64,000 bases of DNA, from NCBI RefSeq assembly GCF_021245735.1, contig NZ_JAJISB010000008.1, positions 1 through 64,000 of the forward strand, in the 5' to 3' direction. The notes below the pieces were generated by a model. That model had not been told where the DNA came from. It worked only from the letters and a program-made list of their open reading frames with translations, and did not search any database. This document shows positions 16,532 to 24,400 of the stretch, in pieces. Origin of the DNA: Brevibacillus daliensis. GTDB taxonomy: Bacteria; Bacillota; Bacilli; Brevibacillales; Brevibacillaceae. Each line of letters starts with the position of its first letter. The first letter of the stretch is position 1. The translations under genes and the position numbers were made by a program.

Positions 16532-17086
16532 ATGGAGGAAATTCATCTTATTCTTGCAAGAAATTTAAAAGCTATCAGAGAGAAGGAAAAATTAAGTTTG
16601 GAAAAGGTCTCTCAATTAAGTGGAGTAAGTAAAACGATGATAGGGCAAATTGAAAGAGGAGAGTCAAGTCCAACTCTTACAACTATTTGGAAAATAGCTA
16701 ATGGATTAAAGATCTCCTTTACTTCCCTAATAAATAATCCGCAGCCTGATACTAAAGTTGTTTTAAGAAATGAAATTCAAGTATTGTCTGAAGACAATGG
16801 AAGGTATAGAGTATATCCCTACTTCCCCTTCCAAGAGGATAGACGCTTTGAAGTTTACTCTGTTGAAATTGAAAAAGAAGGGATACTAAGTTCTGATTCC
16901 CATAGAGAGGGAACGGAGGAATTTATCACTGTTTTTGATGGAGAAGTAACTATTCGTGTCAGTGAATGTAAATATAAATTAAATAGTGGTGATTCAATTA
17001 GATTTAGGGCTGATAGACCTCACACATATTATAATTCTGGAGAAACATTAACCCGATTAAGTATGACGATATATTATCCAACCTAA
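16532..17086 (+). CDS. XRE-family regulator with C-terminal cupin domain
   Basis: The 184-residue protein has an N-terminal helix-turn-helix at about residues 10-65 (LEKVSQLSGVSKTMIGQIER, GESSPTLTTIWKIANGL). A double-stranded beta-helix cupin at about 105-180 would bind a small effector (HREGTEEFITVFDGEV, LNSGDSIRFRADRPHTYYNS). I chose ATG 16532 over GTG 16523 because the AGGAG at 16518-16522 would overlap the GTG. As the divergent neighbour of a LysE exporter it most likely senses the exported amino acid and controls export, as similar XRE-cupin/LysE pairs do. It is apparently intact. Confidence 0.88.
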   Translation: MEEIHLILARNLKAIREKEKLSLEKVSQLSGVSKTMIGQIERGESSPTLTTIWKIANGLKISFTSLINNPQPDTKVVLRNEIQVLSEDNGRYRVYPYFPFQEDRRFEVYSVEIEKEGILSSDSHREGTEEFITVFDGEVTIRVSECKYKLNSGDSIRFRADRPHTYYNSGETLTRLSMTIYYPT

Positions 17087-17140
17087 CAAAGCTTCATTTT
17101 AAAAAACTTCTTCAACTCCCTAACGGGTGCCATAATACAA

Positions 17141-17276
17141 GCTCGTAAATCTCCAGAAATGTTGTCTACTCTGCACTTCTATCCACTCGAATCTGATTTA
17201 CGGGCATTTGTTTAGCGCGGTTTTGAGATATATGACCAAAACATGAAGCGTAGACAAATGATTGGATCACATTGAT
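17141..17276 (+). pseudogene. C-terminal end of the second TipAL-type MerR gene
   Basis: The sequence reads RKSPEMLSTLHFYPLESDLR, then AFV-stop-RGFEIYDQN, matching the last 45 codons after the stop of the MerR gene at 13320. The TAG in AFV-stop-RGF replaces the GAG of the first copy by a single base change. It is the missing end of the fragment at 15265-15640, now 1.5 kb away. Between 17277 and 17394 I see nothing. Confidence 0.8.
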
Positions 17277-17394
17277 AAGATTTGTAGCGGGAATGATGGA
17301 ATTTTGAACAAATTGTATCAATAACAAAATAAACACTTGGTTTTTATATTAATGATTGTTGACATTACTAACCTCTTGAAATATAGTAAATCTT

Positions 17395-17479
17395 GTAACA
17401 CAAAGTCGTGTTATCCAAGAATGAGAGCAATGGAGCCGCTAAAAAATCGAGATTCGGTTTTTTGTCGGCTTTTTTTTTA
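17395..17479 (+). promoter_or_regulatory. ANTAR-type dual-hairpin antitermination leader upstream of the eutP remnant
   Basis: Hairpin P1 is TAACAC-AAAGTC-GTGTTA (17396-17413), a 6-bp stem with a hexaloop having A at position 1 and G at position 4. This is the pattern known for EutV-type ANTAR targets. A weaker P2 candidate is GC-AATGGA-GC at 17427-17436, again with A1 and G4. A terminator follows: AGCCG (17434-17438) pairs with CGGCT (17466-17470), an A/T-rich inner stem lies between, and nine T residues end it. P2 overlaps the left arm of the terminator, so only one can form. Confidence 0.6.
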
Positions 17480-17628
17480 TTATTTTTTGAAAGCCTTTCC
17501 ATTTTATTCTAAACATTGGCAGGATAATGAAATGGAAGAACAGAACGGGGAAACAGTTAGTAATACAGGAATATGACGGCAAGCAGGTACTACTATTTGT
17601 CAGTACACGGACAGGTCATCAGTGATAA

Positions 17629-17973
17629 AAATCACAGATGATTGAAAACTTTCAGCCAACGATCGATATGCGGGAAGAATGTTTTTAGAACAGGTATTTG
17701 TACAAAATGCTGTTTGTGATCACTGTGGAGACCGATGTCATTACGCTTGTGCTGAATTGCACAAAGCATGAAAGCTTTTTACCGCCCGGCATTGCCTCCG
17801 CTATTGCCAAGTCGGTAATCGGCATCGTCACCAATACCGATCTGGCGCCGTCTGAGGAGAAGATGGAACAGGCGAGGAGTTATTTGCAGGAAGCGGGGGC
17901 CTCCGAGATTTTTAATATGTCTGTCGTCCAGAATTTTGGGCTGGTAGAACTGGAGGCTGACTTTCAGGGATAA
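17629..17973 (+). pseudogene. eutP: eutP remnant (ethanolamine utilisation P-loop protein)
   Basis: The frame resembles the C-terminal two thirds of EutP/PduV. KSQMIENFQPTIDMREECF-stop-NRYLYKMLFV corresponds to the TPGEY-x-ENR region, and LNCTKHESFLPPGIASAIAK, VIGIVTNTDLA and ARSYLQEAGASEIF follow. TGA and TAA at 17623-17628 and a TAG at 17683-17685 break it. The TPGEY motif is degenerate and the N-terminal P-loop is gone; a possible eroded head (KNRTGKQLVIQEYDGKQVLL) lies in the same frame from 17527. EutP is the usual first gene of Firmicute eut operons, so its decay fits a shrinking locus. Confidence 0.65.
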
Positions 17974-18048
17974 ACGGCTTCTCACCGGCAGTTGGTGGAA
18001 AGAACGAGATTCAAAAGTACATATTTCATACAACGAGGTGCATAACAC

Positions 18049-18270
18049 ATGGATGGAAGAACTGTAATAGCCGGTGAAGTGCCTAATACAAGAATGGATA
18101 TTCGTGAGATGCTGGAGGTACGTAAGATTATCGAAAAAGCCAAGGGCATTCTAATGAAGGGAAATGGTTTTTCCAAAAATGAAGCTTATCAGATGATTCG
18201 CAAACTAAGCATGGATCGGCGATATCCAATGATTGAAAATGCTTCTACCATTGTCATTTCCTATGATTGA
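18049..18270 (+). CDS. eutV: EutV response regulator with receiver domain deleted in frame (ANTAR remains)
   Basis: Full-length EutV (about 190-200 residues) has a receiver domain followed by an RNA-binding ANTAR domain. This 73-residue version keeps the first 24 residues of the receiver (MDGRTVIAGEVPNTRMDIRE) and passes directly into the ANTAR domain: RKIIEKAKGILMKGNGFSKN, EAYQMIRKLSMDRRYPM. The phospho-acceptor Asp and most of the receiver are missing, and the acidic pair normally after the first strand is GE here. The frame stays open, with a good GAGGTG ribosome binding site and an 8-base overlap with eutW. It may be an inactive remnant or a receiver-free antiterminator; I cannot decide which. 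Confidence 0.75.
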   Translation: MDGRTVIAGEVPNTRMDIREMLEVRKIIEKAKGILMKGNGFSKNEAYQMIRKLSMDRRYPMIENASTIVISYD

Positions 18271-19678
18271 TTCGCAAATTAGACATCTGTGCAGATTACA
18301 TACTGAACTATCTGATACTGAGGTGGACCGGATCGTTGAGGTGGCGGAGTCGTTTGAAACTTCGGATGGGGATTACGATGTTTTTATTGATGTGTTGTCC
18401 AAGTATGACAATGAGGCCATCGTGGTTTATCATCGCAGACCTGATGGCGGCCGCTCGATGTACAAGCATTCGTTGGTTAGTGATAAAGCCCTGCGGGAAA
18501 ATGAGCCGGGGGTGCTACGTACGCTGGAGACAGGCATTATGTCGCGGGGGCTGGTCGCCTACACCACCCAGGCAGATCATCTCTTGCGGCAGACCGTTTA
18601 CCCGATTGAGCATAATGACCGCGTCATCTGCGTCGTCATTTATGAGAGGAATGTAAGTGAGGAGATTCAATCGCATTTCGATGGCACCACATCGCCATAT
18701 CAGGGTGATGAAATCCCGATAAATCTGTCTGCGCTACTGCGATTTAAGGAGACTGTGATCAATCAACTGGATGATGCGATCCTGTTTTTTGATGATGATG
18801 GCTTTGTTAAACTGAAGAACAGCCAGGCGGATATTTATTACCAACGGTTTGGGTATCGGGAGAATATTCAGGGTCTGCATTATGATAATCTTTCCCATGA
18901 TCGGACTAGTTTCTCCCAGCTCATGAAGGGGGAGAATGTCTCGCTGCACATGAGCAAGGAGATGCTGATCGGAGGTCGCTACTACAGAGTGAAGCGATTT
19001 CTCATCAACGAACGTGAATTCCGCCTGGTGCTCATTTTACAGGATATTACTGAAATCAAGCGTAAGGAAGCTGAAATTGTCTCCAAATCGGTTGCGATAC
19101 GTGAAATCCACCATCGGGTTAAAAATAATTTACAGACAGTCGCTTCCGTATTGCGTATCCAAAGCCGGCAGGTAAAGAGTGCTGAAGCGAAAAAGAGCCT
19201 AAACGAAAGCGTAAGCCGTGTTCTGGCCATTGCCGCGACTCATGAGCTTCTTTCCATGGAGATGGAGGCTAAGGTGAAGCTCTTAGAGGTGACTCGAATC
19301 ATCGGTGCCAATATTCAGCGCTGCTTTGTGAACGGGAATAATATTCAGGTGAAGATGACCGAGAATCAGCCGATATATCTGGACAGTGACCGCACGGTAG
19401 CGATTGCGCTAATCATCAATGAATTAATCCAAAACAGCTATGAGCATGCCTTTGATAATCGGCTGGACGGGAATATCAACGTGAGCCTGATGCTTGAGAA
19501 CGGATATGTGACAATTGATGTAGCCGATGATGGACAGGGCTTTACCGCCCGGAACAATTCGTGCAACAGCTTAGGATTGTCCATTGTGAATAGTTATGTA
19601 AAGGATAAGCTGAAAGGGAAGTTGAAAATCGATTCCAATTCCAGTGGTACGATTGCGAAATTTACATTTAAACTTTAA
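18263..19678 (+). CDS. eutW: EutW sensor histidine kinase
   Basis: The 471-residue cytoplasmic kinase pairs with EutV and responds to ethanolamine in related Firmicutes. The N-terminal half is a sensor module (LCRLHTELSDTEVDRIVEVA onward) and a PAS-like segment at about 155-270. The HisKA_2-type H-box IREIHHRVKNNLQTV has its phospho-His near residue 283. The ATPase has an N box (NELIQNSYEHAF) and a G1 box (DDGQGF), and ends SSGTIAKFTF. I chose ATG 18263, which overlaps the eutV stop (ATGATTGA), instead of TTG 18233; translation is likely coupled. The kinase is intact although its partner lacks the phosphorylation site. Confidence 0.9.
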   Translation: MIDSQIRHLCRLHTELSDTEVDRIVEVAESFETSDGDYDVFIDVLSKYDNEAIVVYHRRPDGGRSMYKHSLVSDKALRENEPGVLRTLETGIMSRGLVAYTTQADHLLRQTVYPIEHNDRVICVVIYERNVSEEIQSHFDGTTSPYQGDEIPINLSALLRFKETVINQLDDAILFFDDDGFVKLKNSQADIYYQRFGYRENIQGLHYDNLSHDRTSFSQLMKGENVSLHMSKEMLIGGRYYRVKRFLINEREFRLVLILQDITEIKRKEAEIVSKSVAIREIHHRVKNNLQTVASVLRIQSRQVKSAEAKKSLNESVSRVLAIAATHELLSMEMEAKVKLLEVTRIIGANIQRCFVNGNNIQVKMTENQPIYLDSDRTVAIALIINELIQNSYEHAFDNRLDGNINVSLMLENGYVTIDVADDGQGFTARNNSCNSLGLSIVNSYVKDKLKGKLKIDSNSSGTIAKFTFKL

Positions 19679-19688
19679 ATGGATCAGG

Positions 19689-19772
19689 CTACAATGTTGT
19701 AGTTCTGCAAGCGATGAGGCTTAATGTTTCCAACCCCGGATTATCGGGATTGGGTTAAACGTTAAGCCTTTT
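19689..19772 (+). promoter_or_regulatory. ANTAR-type dual-hairpin antitermination leader upstream of eutA
   Basis: P1 is CTAC-AATGTT-GTAG (19689-19702), whose hexaloop has A1 and G4. After six bases P2 is AAGC-GATGAG-GCTT (19709-19722), whose loop keeps A2-T3-G4 but has G at position 1. The right arm of P2 lies inside the left arm of a strong terminator: AGGCTTAATGTTT (19717-19729) pairs with AAACGTTAAGCCT (19757-19769), an inner AACCC/GGGTT and CCCG/CGGG stem sits between, and TTTT follows. This mutual exclusion is the layout of EutV-controlled leaders. Confidence 0.75.
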
Positions 19773-19820
19773 GTATTGCTGAGCTTGTATCATTCCAAGA
19801 TGAAGGAAGGAGGAAGGAAG

Positions 19821-21254
19821 ATGAAAGAGGAGCTGCTTAGTGTCGGTATCGATATGGGAACCTCGACCACTCAGCTAATTTTTTCCAAGCTTCATATTGA
19901 GAACATGGCGTCCAGCTTTACCGTTCCACGTGTTGTGATTACGGATAAGGAAGTTGTGTTTCGCAGTGATATCTGTTTTACACCGATGCTTGCGGATAAC
20001 AGAATAGATGCCGTGAAAATCAAGCATTTTGTAGAAGAACAGTACCAGAAGGCCGGGATTAATAAAGAAGATATCCAGACAGGTGCAGTAATTATTACGG
20101 GTGAAACCGCACGAAAGGAGAACGCCAATGAGGCGTTGCTCACTTTGAGCGGTTTCGCGGGGGACTTTGTTGTTGCGACGGCAGGCCCAGATTTGGAGAG
20201 TATTATTTCCGCTAAGGGAGCGGGGGCGCATACCTATTCCAAGGAGCATTCCACAACAATCGTCAACATTGATATTGGGGGTGGAACGAGTAATCTGGCG
20301 GTATTCTCCAGTGCAGATTTGCTAGATACCGGCTGTCTGGATATCGGCGGGAGATTGATAAGAGTTGACCAGAAGTCGCATCAGATCACCTATATTGCTC
20401 CAAAGATCAAGAAACTGATCGCGTTGAAAGGGCTTGATCTGTCGCTTGGTCAGCAGGTATCTCCCGCCGATCTGCAGCCGGTGGTACTCGAAATGGTACA
20501 TCTACTGGAGGAAAGCGTGGGCATCCGTCCGCAAAGCGAGTTTTACCCGGAGATTATAACGAATAAGGGGCTAAAATTGGAGCAAAAAATTGCCTGCATT
20601 TCTTTCTCCGGGGGAGTAGCGGATTATATTTACAACGAAGCGGAAGGTGATATGTTCAGATACGGAGATATTGGTATTCTTCTCGGCAGGGCGATTGCGG
20701 CTTCAGCGTTGTTCACACAAATGACTGTGGTCCGTTCGGTTGAGACGATTCGCGCTACGGTGGTCGGAGCAGGCTCGCACACAACAGAAATAAGTGGCAG
20801 CACGATCACTTATACGGAAAAAAGCTTCCCGCTGAAAAACATTCCCATTCTCAAGCTGGCCTTGGCGGATGAAGCAGGTGTTGATCCGCAATTGTTGGCT
20901 GCAGCGATTTCGGAGAAGCTGGACTGGTTCAAGCTGGATAATGATATGCAGAGGGTAGCCATTGCTATCGAGGGCAAGAAAAGTTTGAGCTTTCCCGAAG
21001 TGCAAAGGTATGCAAGGGGACTGTTGCAGGGCATGGCGGAACTGATTGAGCGGGAGTATCCGCTGATTGTCATCGTACAGCATGACATGGCCAAGGTGCT
21101 GGGCCAGACGCTTTATGCTCTTCTCAATTATGAGAAGGATGTCGTATGTATCGACGGTGTACTTGTCGATAACGGTGATTATATCGACATCGGAAAACCG
21201 ATTGCAGATGGTAAGGTGCTGCCTGTCGTCGTCAAGACACTGGTGTTTAACTAA
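19821..21254 (+). CDS. eutA: Ethanolamine ammonia-lyase reactivating factor EutA
   Basis: The 477-residue protein has the length and actin-like ATPase features of EutA. These are a phosphate-1 loop (VGIDMGTSTTQLIFSKL, residues 8-24), a phosphate-2 loop (NIDIGGGTSNLAVF), and ISFSGGVADYIYN before the adenosine motif region. EutA exchanges damaged cobalamin on the lyase for fresh cofactor using ATP. A strong GGAGGAAGG precedes ATG 19821; upstream in-frame codons from 19776 lack a ribosome binding site and overlap the leader. It is the first gene after the ANTAR leader, followed by eutB and eutC. Confidence 0.93.
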   Translation: MKEELLSVGIDMGTSTTQLIFSKLHIENMASSFTVPRVVITDKEVVFRSDICFTPMLADNRIDAVKIKHFVEEQYQKAGINKEDIQTGAVIITGETARKENANEALLTLSGFAGDFVVATAGPDLESIISAKGAGAHTYSKEHSTTIVNIDIGGGTSNLAVFSSADLLDTGCLDIGGRLIRVDQKSHQITYIAPKIKKLIALKGLDLSLGQQVSPADLQPVVLEMVHLLEESVGIRPQSEFYPEIITNKGLKLEQKIACISFSGGVADYIYNEAEGDMFRYGDIGILLGRAIAASALFTQMTVVRSVETIRATVVGAGSHTTEISGSTITYTEKSFPLKNIPILKLALADEAGVDPQLLAAAISEKLDWFKLDNDMQRVAIAIEGKKSLSFPEVQRYARGLLQGMAELIEREYPLIVIVQHDMAKVLGQTLYALLNYEKDVVCIDGVLVDNGDYIDIGKPIADGKVLPVVVKTLVFN

Positions 21255-21311
21255 AGTGTGAAGCTGTAACCGTATGATGAGTGACAATATTATTAAAGTA
21301 GGAAGGGTGTA

Positions 21312-22685
21312 ATGAGTATGAGATTGAAAACAACTCTAAATGGAAAGACCTTTCAGTTCCGCGATATCAAGGATGTTTTAGCCAAGGCCAACGAGCCTAA
21401 ATCAGGTGACAGATTTCAGGGCATCGCTGCTGAATCGGTCACCGAACGTGTAGCTGCAAAAATTGTGCTGTCCGAGCTGACAGTGGGAGACTTGACGGAG
21501 AATCCCATCATCCCCTACGAGTTGGATGAGGTGACTCGAGTCAACATCGACGGACTTAACAGACATCAATATGAAGCTAAGAAGAACATGACCATCGGCC
21601 AGTTGCGAGAATGGATCCTTAGTCACAAAACTACACAAGAGGATTTAATCCGAAGTTCTCGTGCCTTCACCGGTGAGGTGGCAGCTGCTGTGGCTAAGAT
21701 CATGTCCGCTATGGACCTGGTCTATGGTGCCCGGAAGATCAACGTCGTCACCCGCTGTAACACCGCCATTGGACAACGTGGGACCCTGTCGTTCCGCTGT
21801 CAGACCAATAGTACCACCGACGACCCTGAAACGATCGTAATGGGACTGATGGAGGGTGTGTCATACGGTAGTGGTGACGCCTGTCTGGGCATCAATCCCG
21901 TGGAAGACAATGTAGAGAGCACACGCCGTATCGCGGATGGTGTGTACAACTTTATGTCCAAGAACGAGATCCCTACCCAAGTGGTGGTCCTGTCCCACAT
22001 GACTACCCAGATGAAGGCCATGGAGCAAGGGGCGCCTCTATCTATGATTTTCCAGTCCATTGCGGGCACTCAAGCAGCCAATGACAACTTCGGTGTGAAC
22101 CGTAAGCTAGTGGAGGAGGCCTATATATTGGCCAAGCAGCGCGGCACCAGCGTCGGTCCTAATCTGCTGTACTTCGAGACAGGTCAGGGTTCAGAGGTTT
22201 CCATCGGTGCAGACTTGGGCGTAGACGAGATGACTTTAGAAGCTCGGACCTATGGCTTCGGTCGTTATTTCAACCCTTTCATGGTGAACAATGTTTCCGG
22301 TTTCATCGGTCCTGAGACCCTGTATGACGGCAAAGAAATGATTCGCGCCAATCTGGAGGACCATTTCATGGGTAAGTTGATGGGACTACCTATGGGTATG
22401 GCTCCGTGCTTCACCAATCACACCTCTATTACCCAGGACGATCAGGAGATGGCAACTATGCTCCTCAACACAGCTGGAGCGAACTTTTATATGGGTGTGC
22501 CTGTAGGTGACGACGTAATGCTGGCCTATCAGGATACCAGCTTCCACAATGATGCGGCTCTCCGCGAGTTATCTAGACGGAAGCCTGCCCCAGAATTCCA
22601 TAAGTGGATGATGAAACGCGGCTTGATGGACGAAAATGGTGTCCTGACAGAGCTAGCTGGCGATGGATCAATTTTCCTGAAATAA
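21312..22685 (+). CDS. eutB: Ethanolamine ammonia-lyase large subunit EutB
   Basis: The 457-residue protein is the large (alpha) subunit of the adenosylcobalamin-dependent lyase that converts ethanolamine to acetaldehyde and ammonia. Its length is near the usual 453-460. Recognisable family stretches are [60 protein letters not shown] and [19 protein letters not shown]. It forms a TIM barrel whose top binds the cofactor with EutC. AGGAAGGG lies before ATG 21312. Codon choice differs from neighbours: C-ending codons such as ACC, GAC and GGC are frequent in the middle of the gene. Confidence 0.95.
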   Translation: MSMRLKTTLNGKTFQFRDIKDVLAKANEPKSGDRFQGIAAESVTERVAAKIVLSELTVGDLTENPIIPYELDEVTRVNIDGLNRHQYEAKKNMTIGQLREWILSHKTTQEDLIRSSRAFTGEVAAAVAKIMSAMDLVYGARKINVVTRCNTAIGQRGTLSFRCQTNSTTDDPETIVMGLMEGVSYGSGDACLGINPVEDNVESTRRIADGVYNFMSKNEIPTQVVVLSHMTTQMKAMEQGAPLSMIFQSIAGTQAANDNFGVNRKLVEEAYILAKQRGTSVGPNLLYFETGQGSEVSIGADLGVDEMTLEARTYGFGRYFNPFMVNNVSGFIGPETLYDGKEMIRANLEDHFMGKLMGLPMGMAPCFTNHTSITQDDQEMATMLLNTAGANFYMGVPVGDDVMLAYQDTSFHNDAALRELSRRKPAPEFHKWMMKRGLMDENGVLTELAGDGSIFLK

Positions 22686-22701
22686 TAAGGAGGGCTATAA
22701 G

Positions 22702-23574
22702 ATGAATGAAGATAAGTTAATTGAACTGGTGAAACAAGTCGTTTCTGAGATGACGTCAACGCAAAAAAGTGACAATCCGGTAATGCTCGAGGCGGTTCCT
22801 TCTGACTCTGAGGAATACGTTCCTGATCTGTCGCAGGTGGATTTCCGCAAGGTGCTTGACATCCCTCATCCTGCAAATCGTGAGGAATATCTTCGCGTTA
22901 AGGCAAAAACGGAGGCACGTTTAGGCGTGTGGAGAACGGGTCCTCGTTACCGTACCAACACACTGCTACGCTTCCTCAGTGATCATGCTGCTGCTATGGA
23001 TGCTGTGTTCTCCGATGTGTCAGAGGAAATGCTGGAAGAGATGGGACTGTTCTCCGTGAGTAGCCGCTGCAGTTCTAAGGACGAGCATCTGACTCGCCCG
23101 GATTTGGGACGCCAATTTTCTGAGGAGACCATCGCGAGGTTTAAAGCGAAGCTGAAGCCAAAAGCAAAGGTACAAATAATGGTTGGTGACGGACTTAGTT
23201 CCGCCGCAATCGAGGCGAACCTGCGCGACATTATTCCGGCGATCTCTCAGGGATTGAAGATGTATGGACTTGAAGTAGGCAATATCCCATTCGTCAAGAA
23301 TTGCCGTGTACCTGCCATGGATGTAATTGGCGATGAGTTGGAACCAGAAGTAGTCTGCATGTTAATCGGTGAGCGTCCAGGTCTTGTGACCGCTGAATCT
23401 ATGAGCGCCTATATCGCGTACAAGCCAACAGTAGGTATGCCAGAGGCACGGCGTATTGTCATCTCCAATATCCATGATGGCGGAACCCCTGCAGTTGAGG
23501 CGGGTGCTCATATCGCGGAATTGATCAAAACAATGCTGGAGAAAAAGACTTCCGGTATTGTGATGGGAGACTAG
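22702..23574 (+). CDS. eutC: Ethanolamine ammonia-lyase small subunit EutC
   Basis: The 290-residue small subunit completes the lyase and supplies part of the cobalamin-binding surface. Family stretches are [40 protein letters not shown] and [20 protein letters not shown]. The first 50 residues are a low-complexity amphipathic extension, which in some eut systems targets the lyase into a microcompartment. AAGGAGG precedes the ATG, 16 bases after the eutB stop. Downstream, a 16-codon frame ([17 protein letters not shown]) ends just before eutM and may be the tail of a deleted gene. Confidence 0.95.
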   Translation: MNEDKLIELVKQVVSEMTSTQKSDNPVMLEAVPSDSEEYVPDLSQVDFRKVLDIPHPANREEYLRVKAKTEARLGVWRTGPRYRTNTLLRFLSDHAAAMDAVFSDVSEEMLEEMGLFSVSSRCSSKDEHLTRPDLGRQFSEETIARFKAKLKPKAKVQIMVGDGLSSAAIEANLRDIIPAISQGLKMYGLEVGNIPFVKNCRVPAMDVIGDELEPEVVCMLIGERPGLVTAESMSAYIAYKPTVGMPEARRIVISNIHDGGTPAVEAGAHIAELIKTMLEKKTSGIVMGD

Positions 23575-23694
23575 GGCCCAATCCATACGGATGACATGAG
23601 CAACTAAGTAATGAGATTTTTTGAAACACAGTTTAGAAGAACTGCAAGATAACGGTTATTCGATCACTTATACAGATTGAGGAGGTATATTATT

Positions 23695-23988
23695 ATGGCA
23701 AACTCAGACGCATTAGGGATGATTGAAACTAGAGGTCTGGTAGGGGCGATTGAAGCAGCAGATGCCATGGTAAAAGCAGCGAATGTGACCTTGATCGGCA
23801 AGGAGCGAATCGGCTCTGGTCTTGTTACTGTCATGGTTCGCGGAGATGTAGGAGCGGTCAAGGCTGCGACGGATGCAGGAGCGGCTACGGCAGAGCGCAT
23901 TGGCGAACTGATTGCGGTGCACGTAATCCCTAGACCGCACGCTGAAATGGCTGCAATTTTGCCAAAAGGGGTCAAAACTGCAGAATAG
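23695..23988 (+). CDS. eutM: EutM-type bacterial microcompartment shell protein
   Basis: The 97-residue protein is a single-BMC-domain hexamer-forming shell protein of the EutM/PduA type. It opens [20 protein letters not shown], followed by [19 protein letters not shown] and [10 protein letters not shown], the standard order of the BMC fold. GAGGAGG before ATG 23695 fixes the start; the open frame from 23677 would start inside it. No EutL, EutN, EutK or EutS gene lies in the window. One shell hexamer alone cannot close a compartment, so it may form sheets, join shell proteins encoded elsewhere, or be a relic. Confidence 0.92.
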   Translation: MANSDALGMIETRGLVGAIEAADAMVKAANVTLIGKERIGSGLVTVMVRGDVGAVKAATDAGAATAERIGELIAVHVIPRPHAEMAAILPKGVKTAE

Positions 23989-24132
23989 TAGACTTATTGA
24001 TTCTGGAATTTATTCTGGTTCAGGATGGTAGGAGATTATTCTGTTTCGGTTCTCTACGAGTTCTCGCAAACGTCCAAAAGTGGCGGTGCTTTGGGGTAAT
24101 GCCCCGAAGCCTTGCTATGCTTGGAAAAACAA

Positions 24133-24178
24133 AAAACCCGCGAAAATCCTTGTTATATCAAGGATTTTCGCGGGTTTT
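24133..24178. terminator. Strong terminator closing the eut cluster
   Basis: A perfect 20-bp stem (24133-24152 with 24159-24178) has a 6-base loop, TTATAT. A and T runs at the stem ends make it bidirectional. Confidence 0.9.
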
Positions 24179-24340
24179 ATATTTTCTTTGCTTGACTTCT
24201 CTTCCGCTATCTTCTGGATAGTGGTCGCGACTCAAAATCGAGAGGGAACCCGTGGGGGGGCTAGGTCCCTTACCGGCATAAAGCTACCATCATTAATCAA
24301 ATTTTTGGTAGAGTAGTCTTTTTTCTTATATTTATCTTTC

Positions 24341-24368
24341 TTGCATACTTCTTGTTTTCGACTATGAT
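24341..24368 (+). promoter_or_regulatory. Sigma-A-type promoter of the Gfo/Idh/MocA gene
   Basis: TTGCAT (24341-24346) and TATGAT (24363-24368) are spaced by 16 bases, 33 bases upstream of the start codon. Confidence 0.5.
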
Positions 24369-24400
24369 AAGAGGAAGAAAGATTGAATGGGAGGATTATG

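Larger units (their letters stand above)
23989..24400. other. Gene-free interval after the eut cluster
   Basis: Only the strong terminator (24133-24178) and a sigma-A-type promoter (24341-24368) are supportable here. No eut gene or other coding remnant is recognisable. Confidence 0.6.

Noticed and set aside
17337-17576. 79-codon open frame upstream of the eutP remnant
   Set aside because: It overlaps the dual-hairpin leader and terminator, has no ribosome binding site and no protein-like composition.
18267-18656. 129-codon frame inside eutW
   Set aside because: It is an alternative frame of the histidine kinase gene, which shows all family motifs in its own frame.
20703-21287. 194-codon minus-strand frame under eutA
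   Set aside because: It is antisense to eutA, His/Gln/Arg-rich, and has no ribosome binding site.
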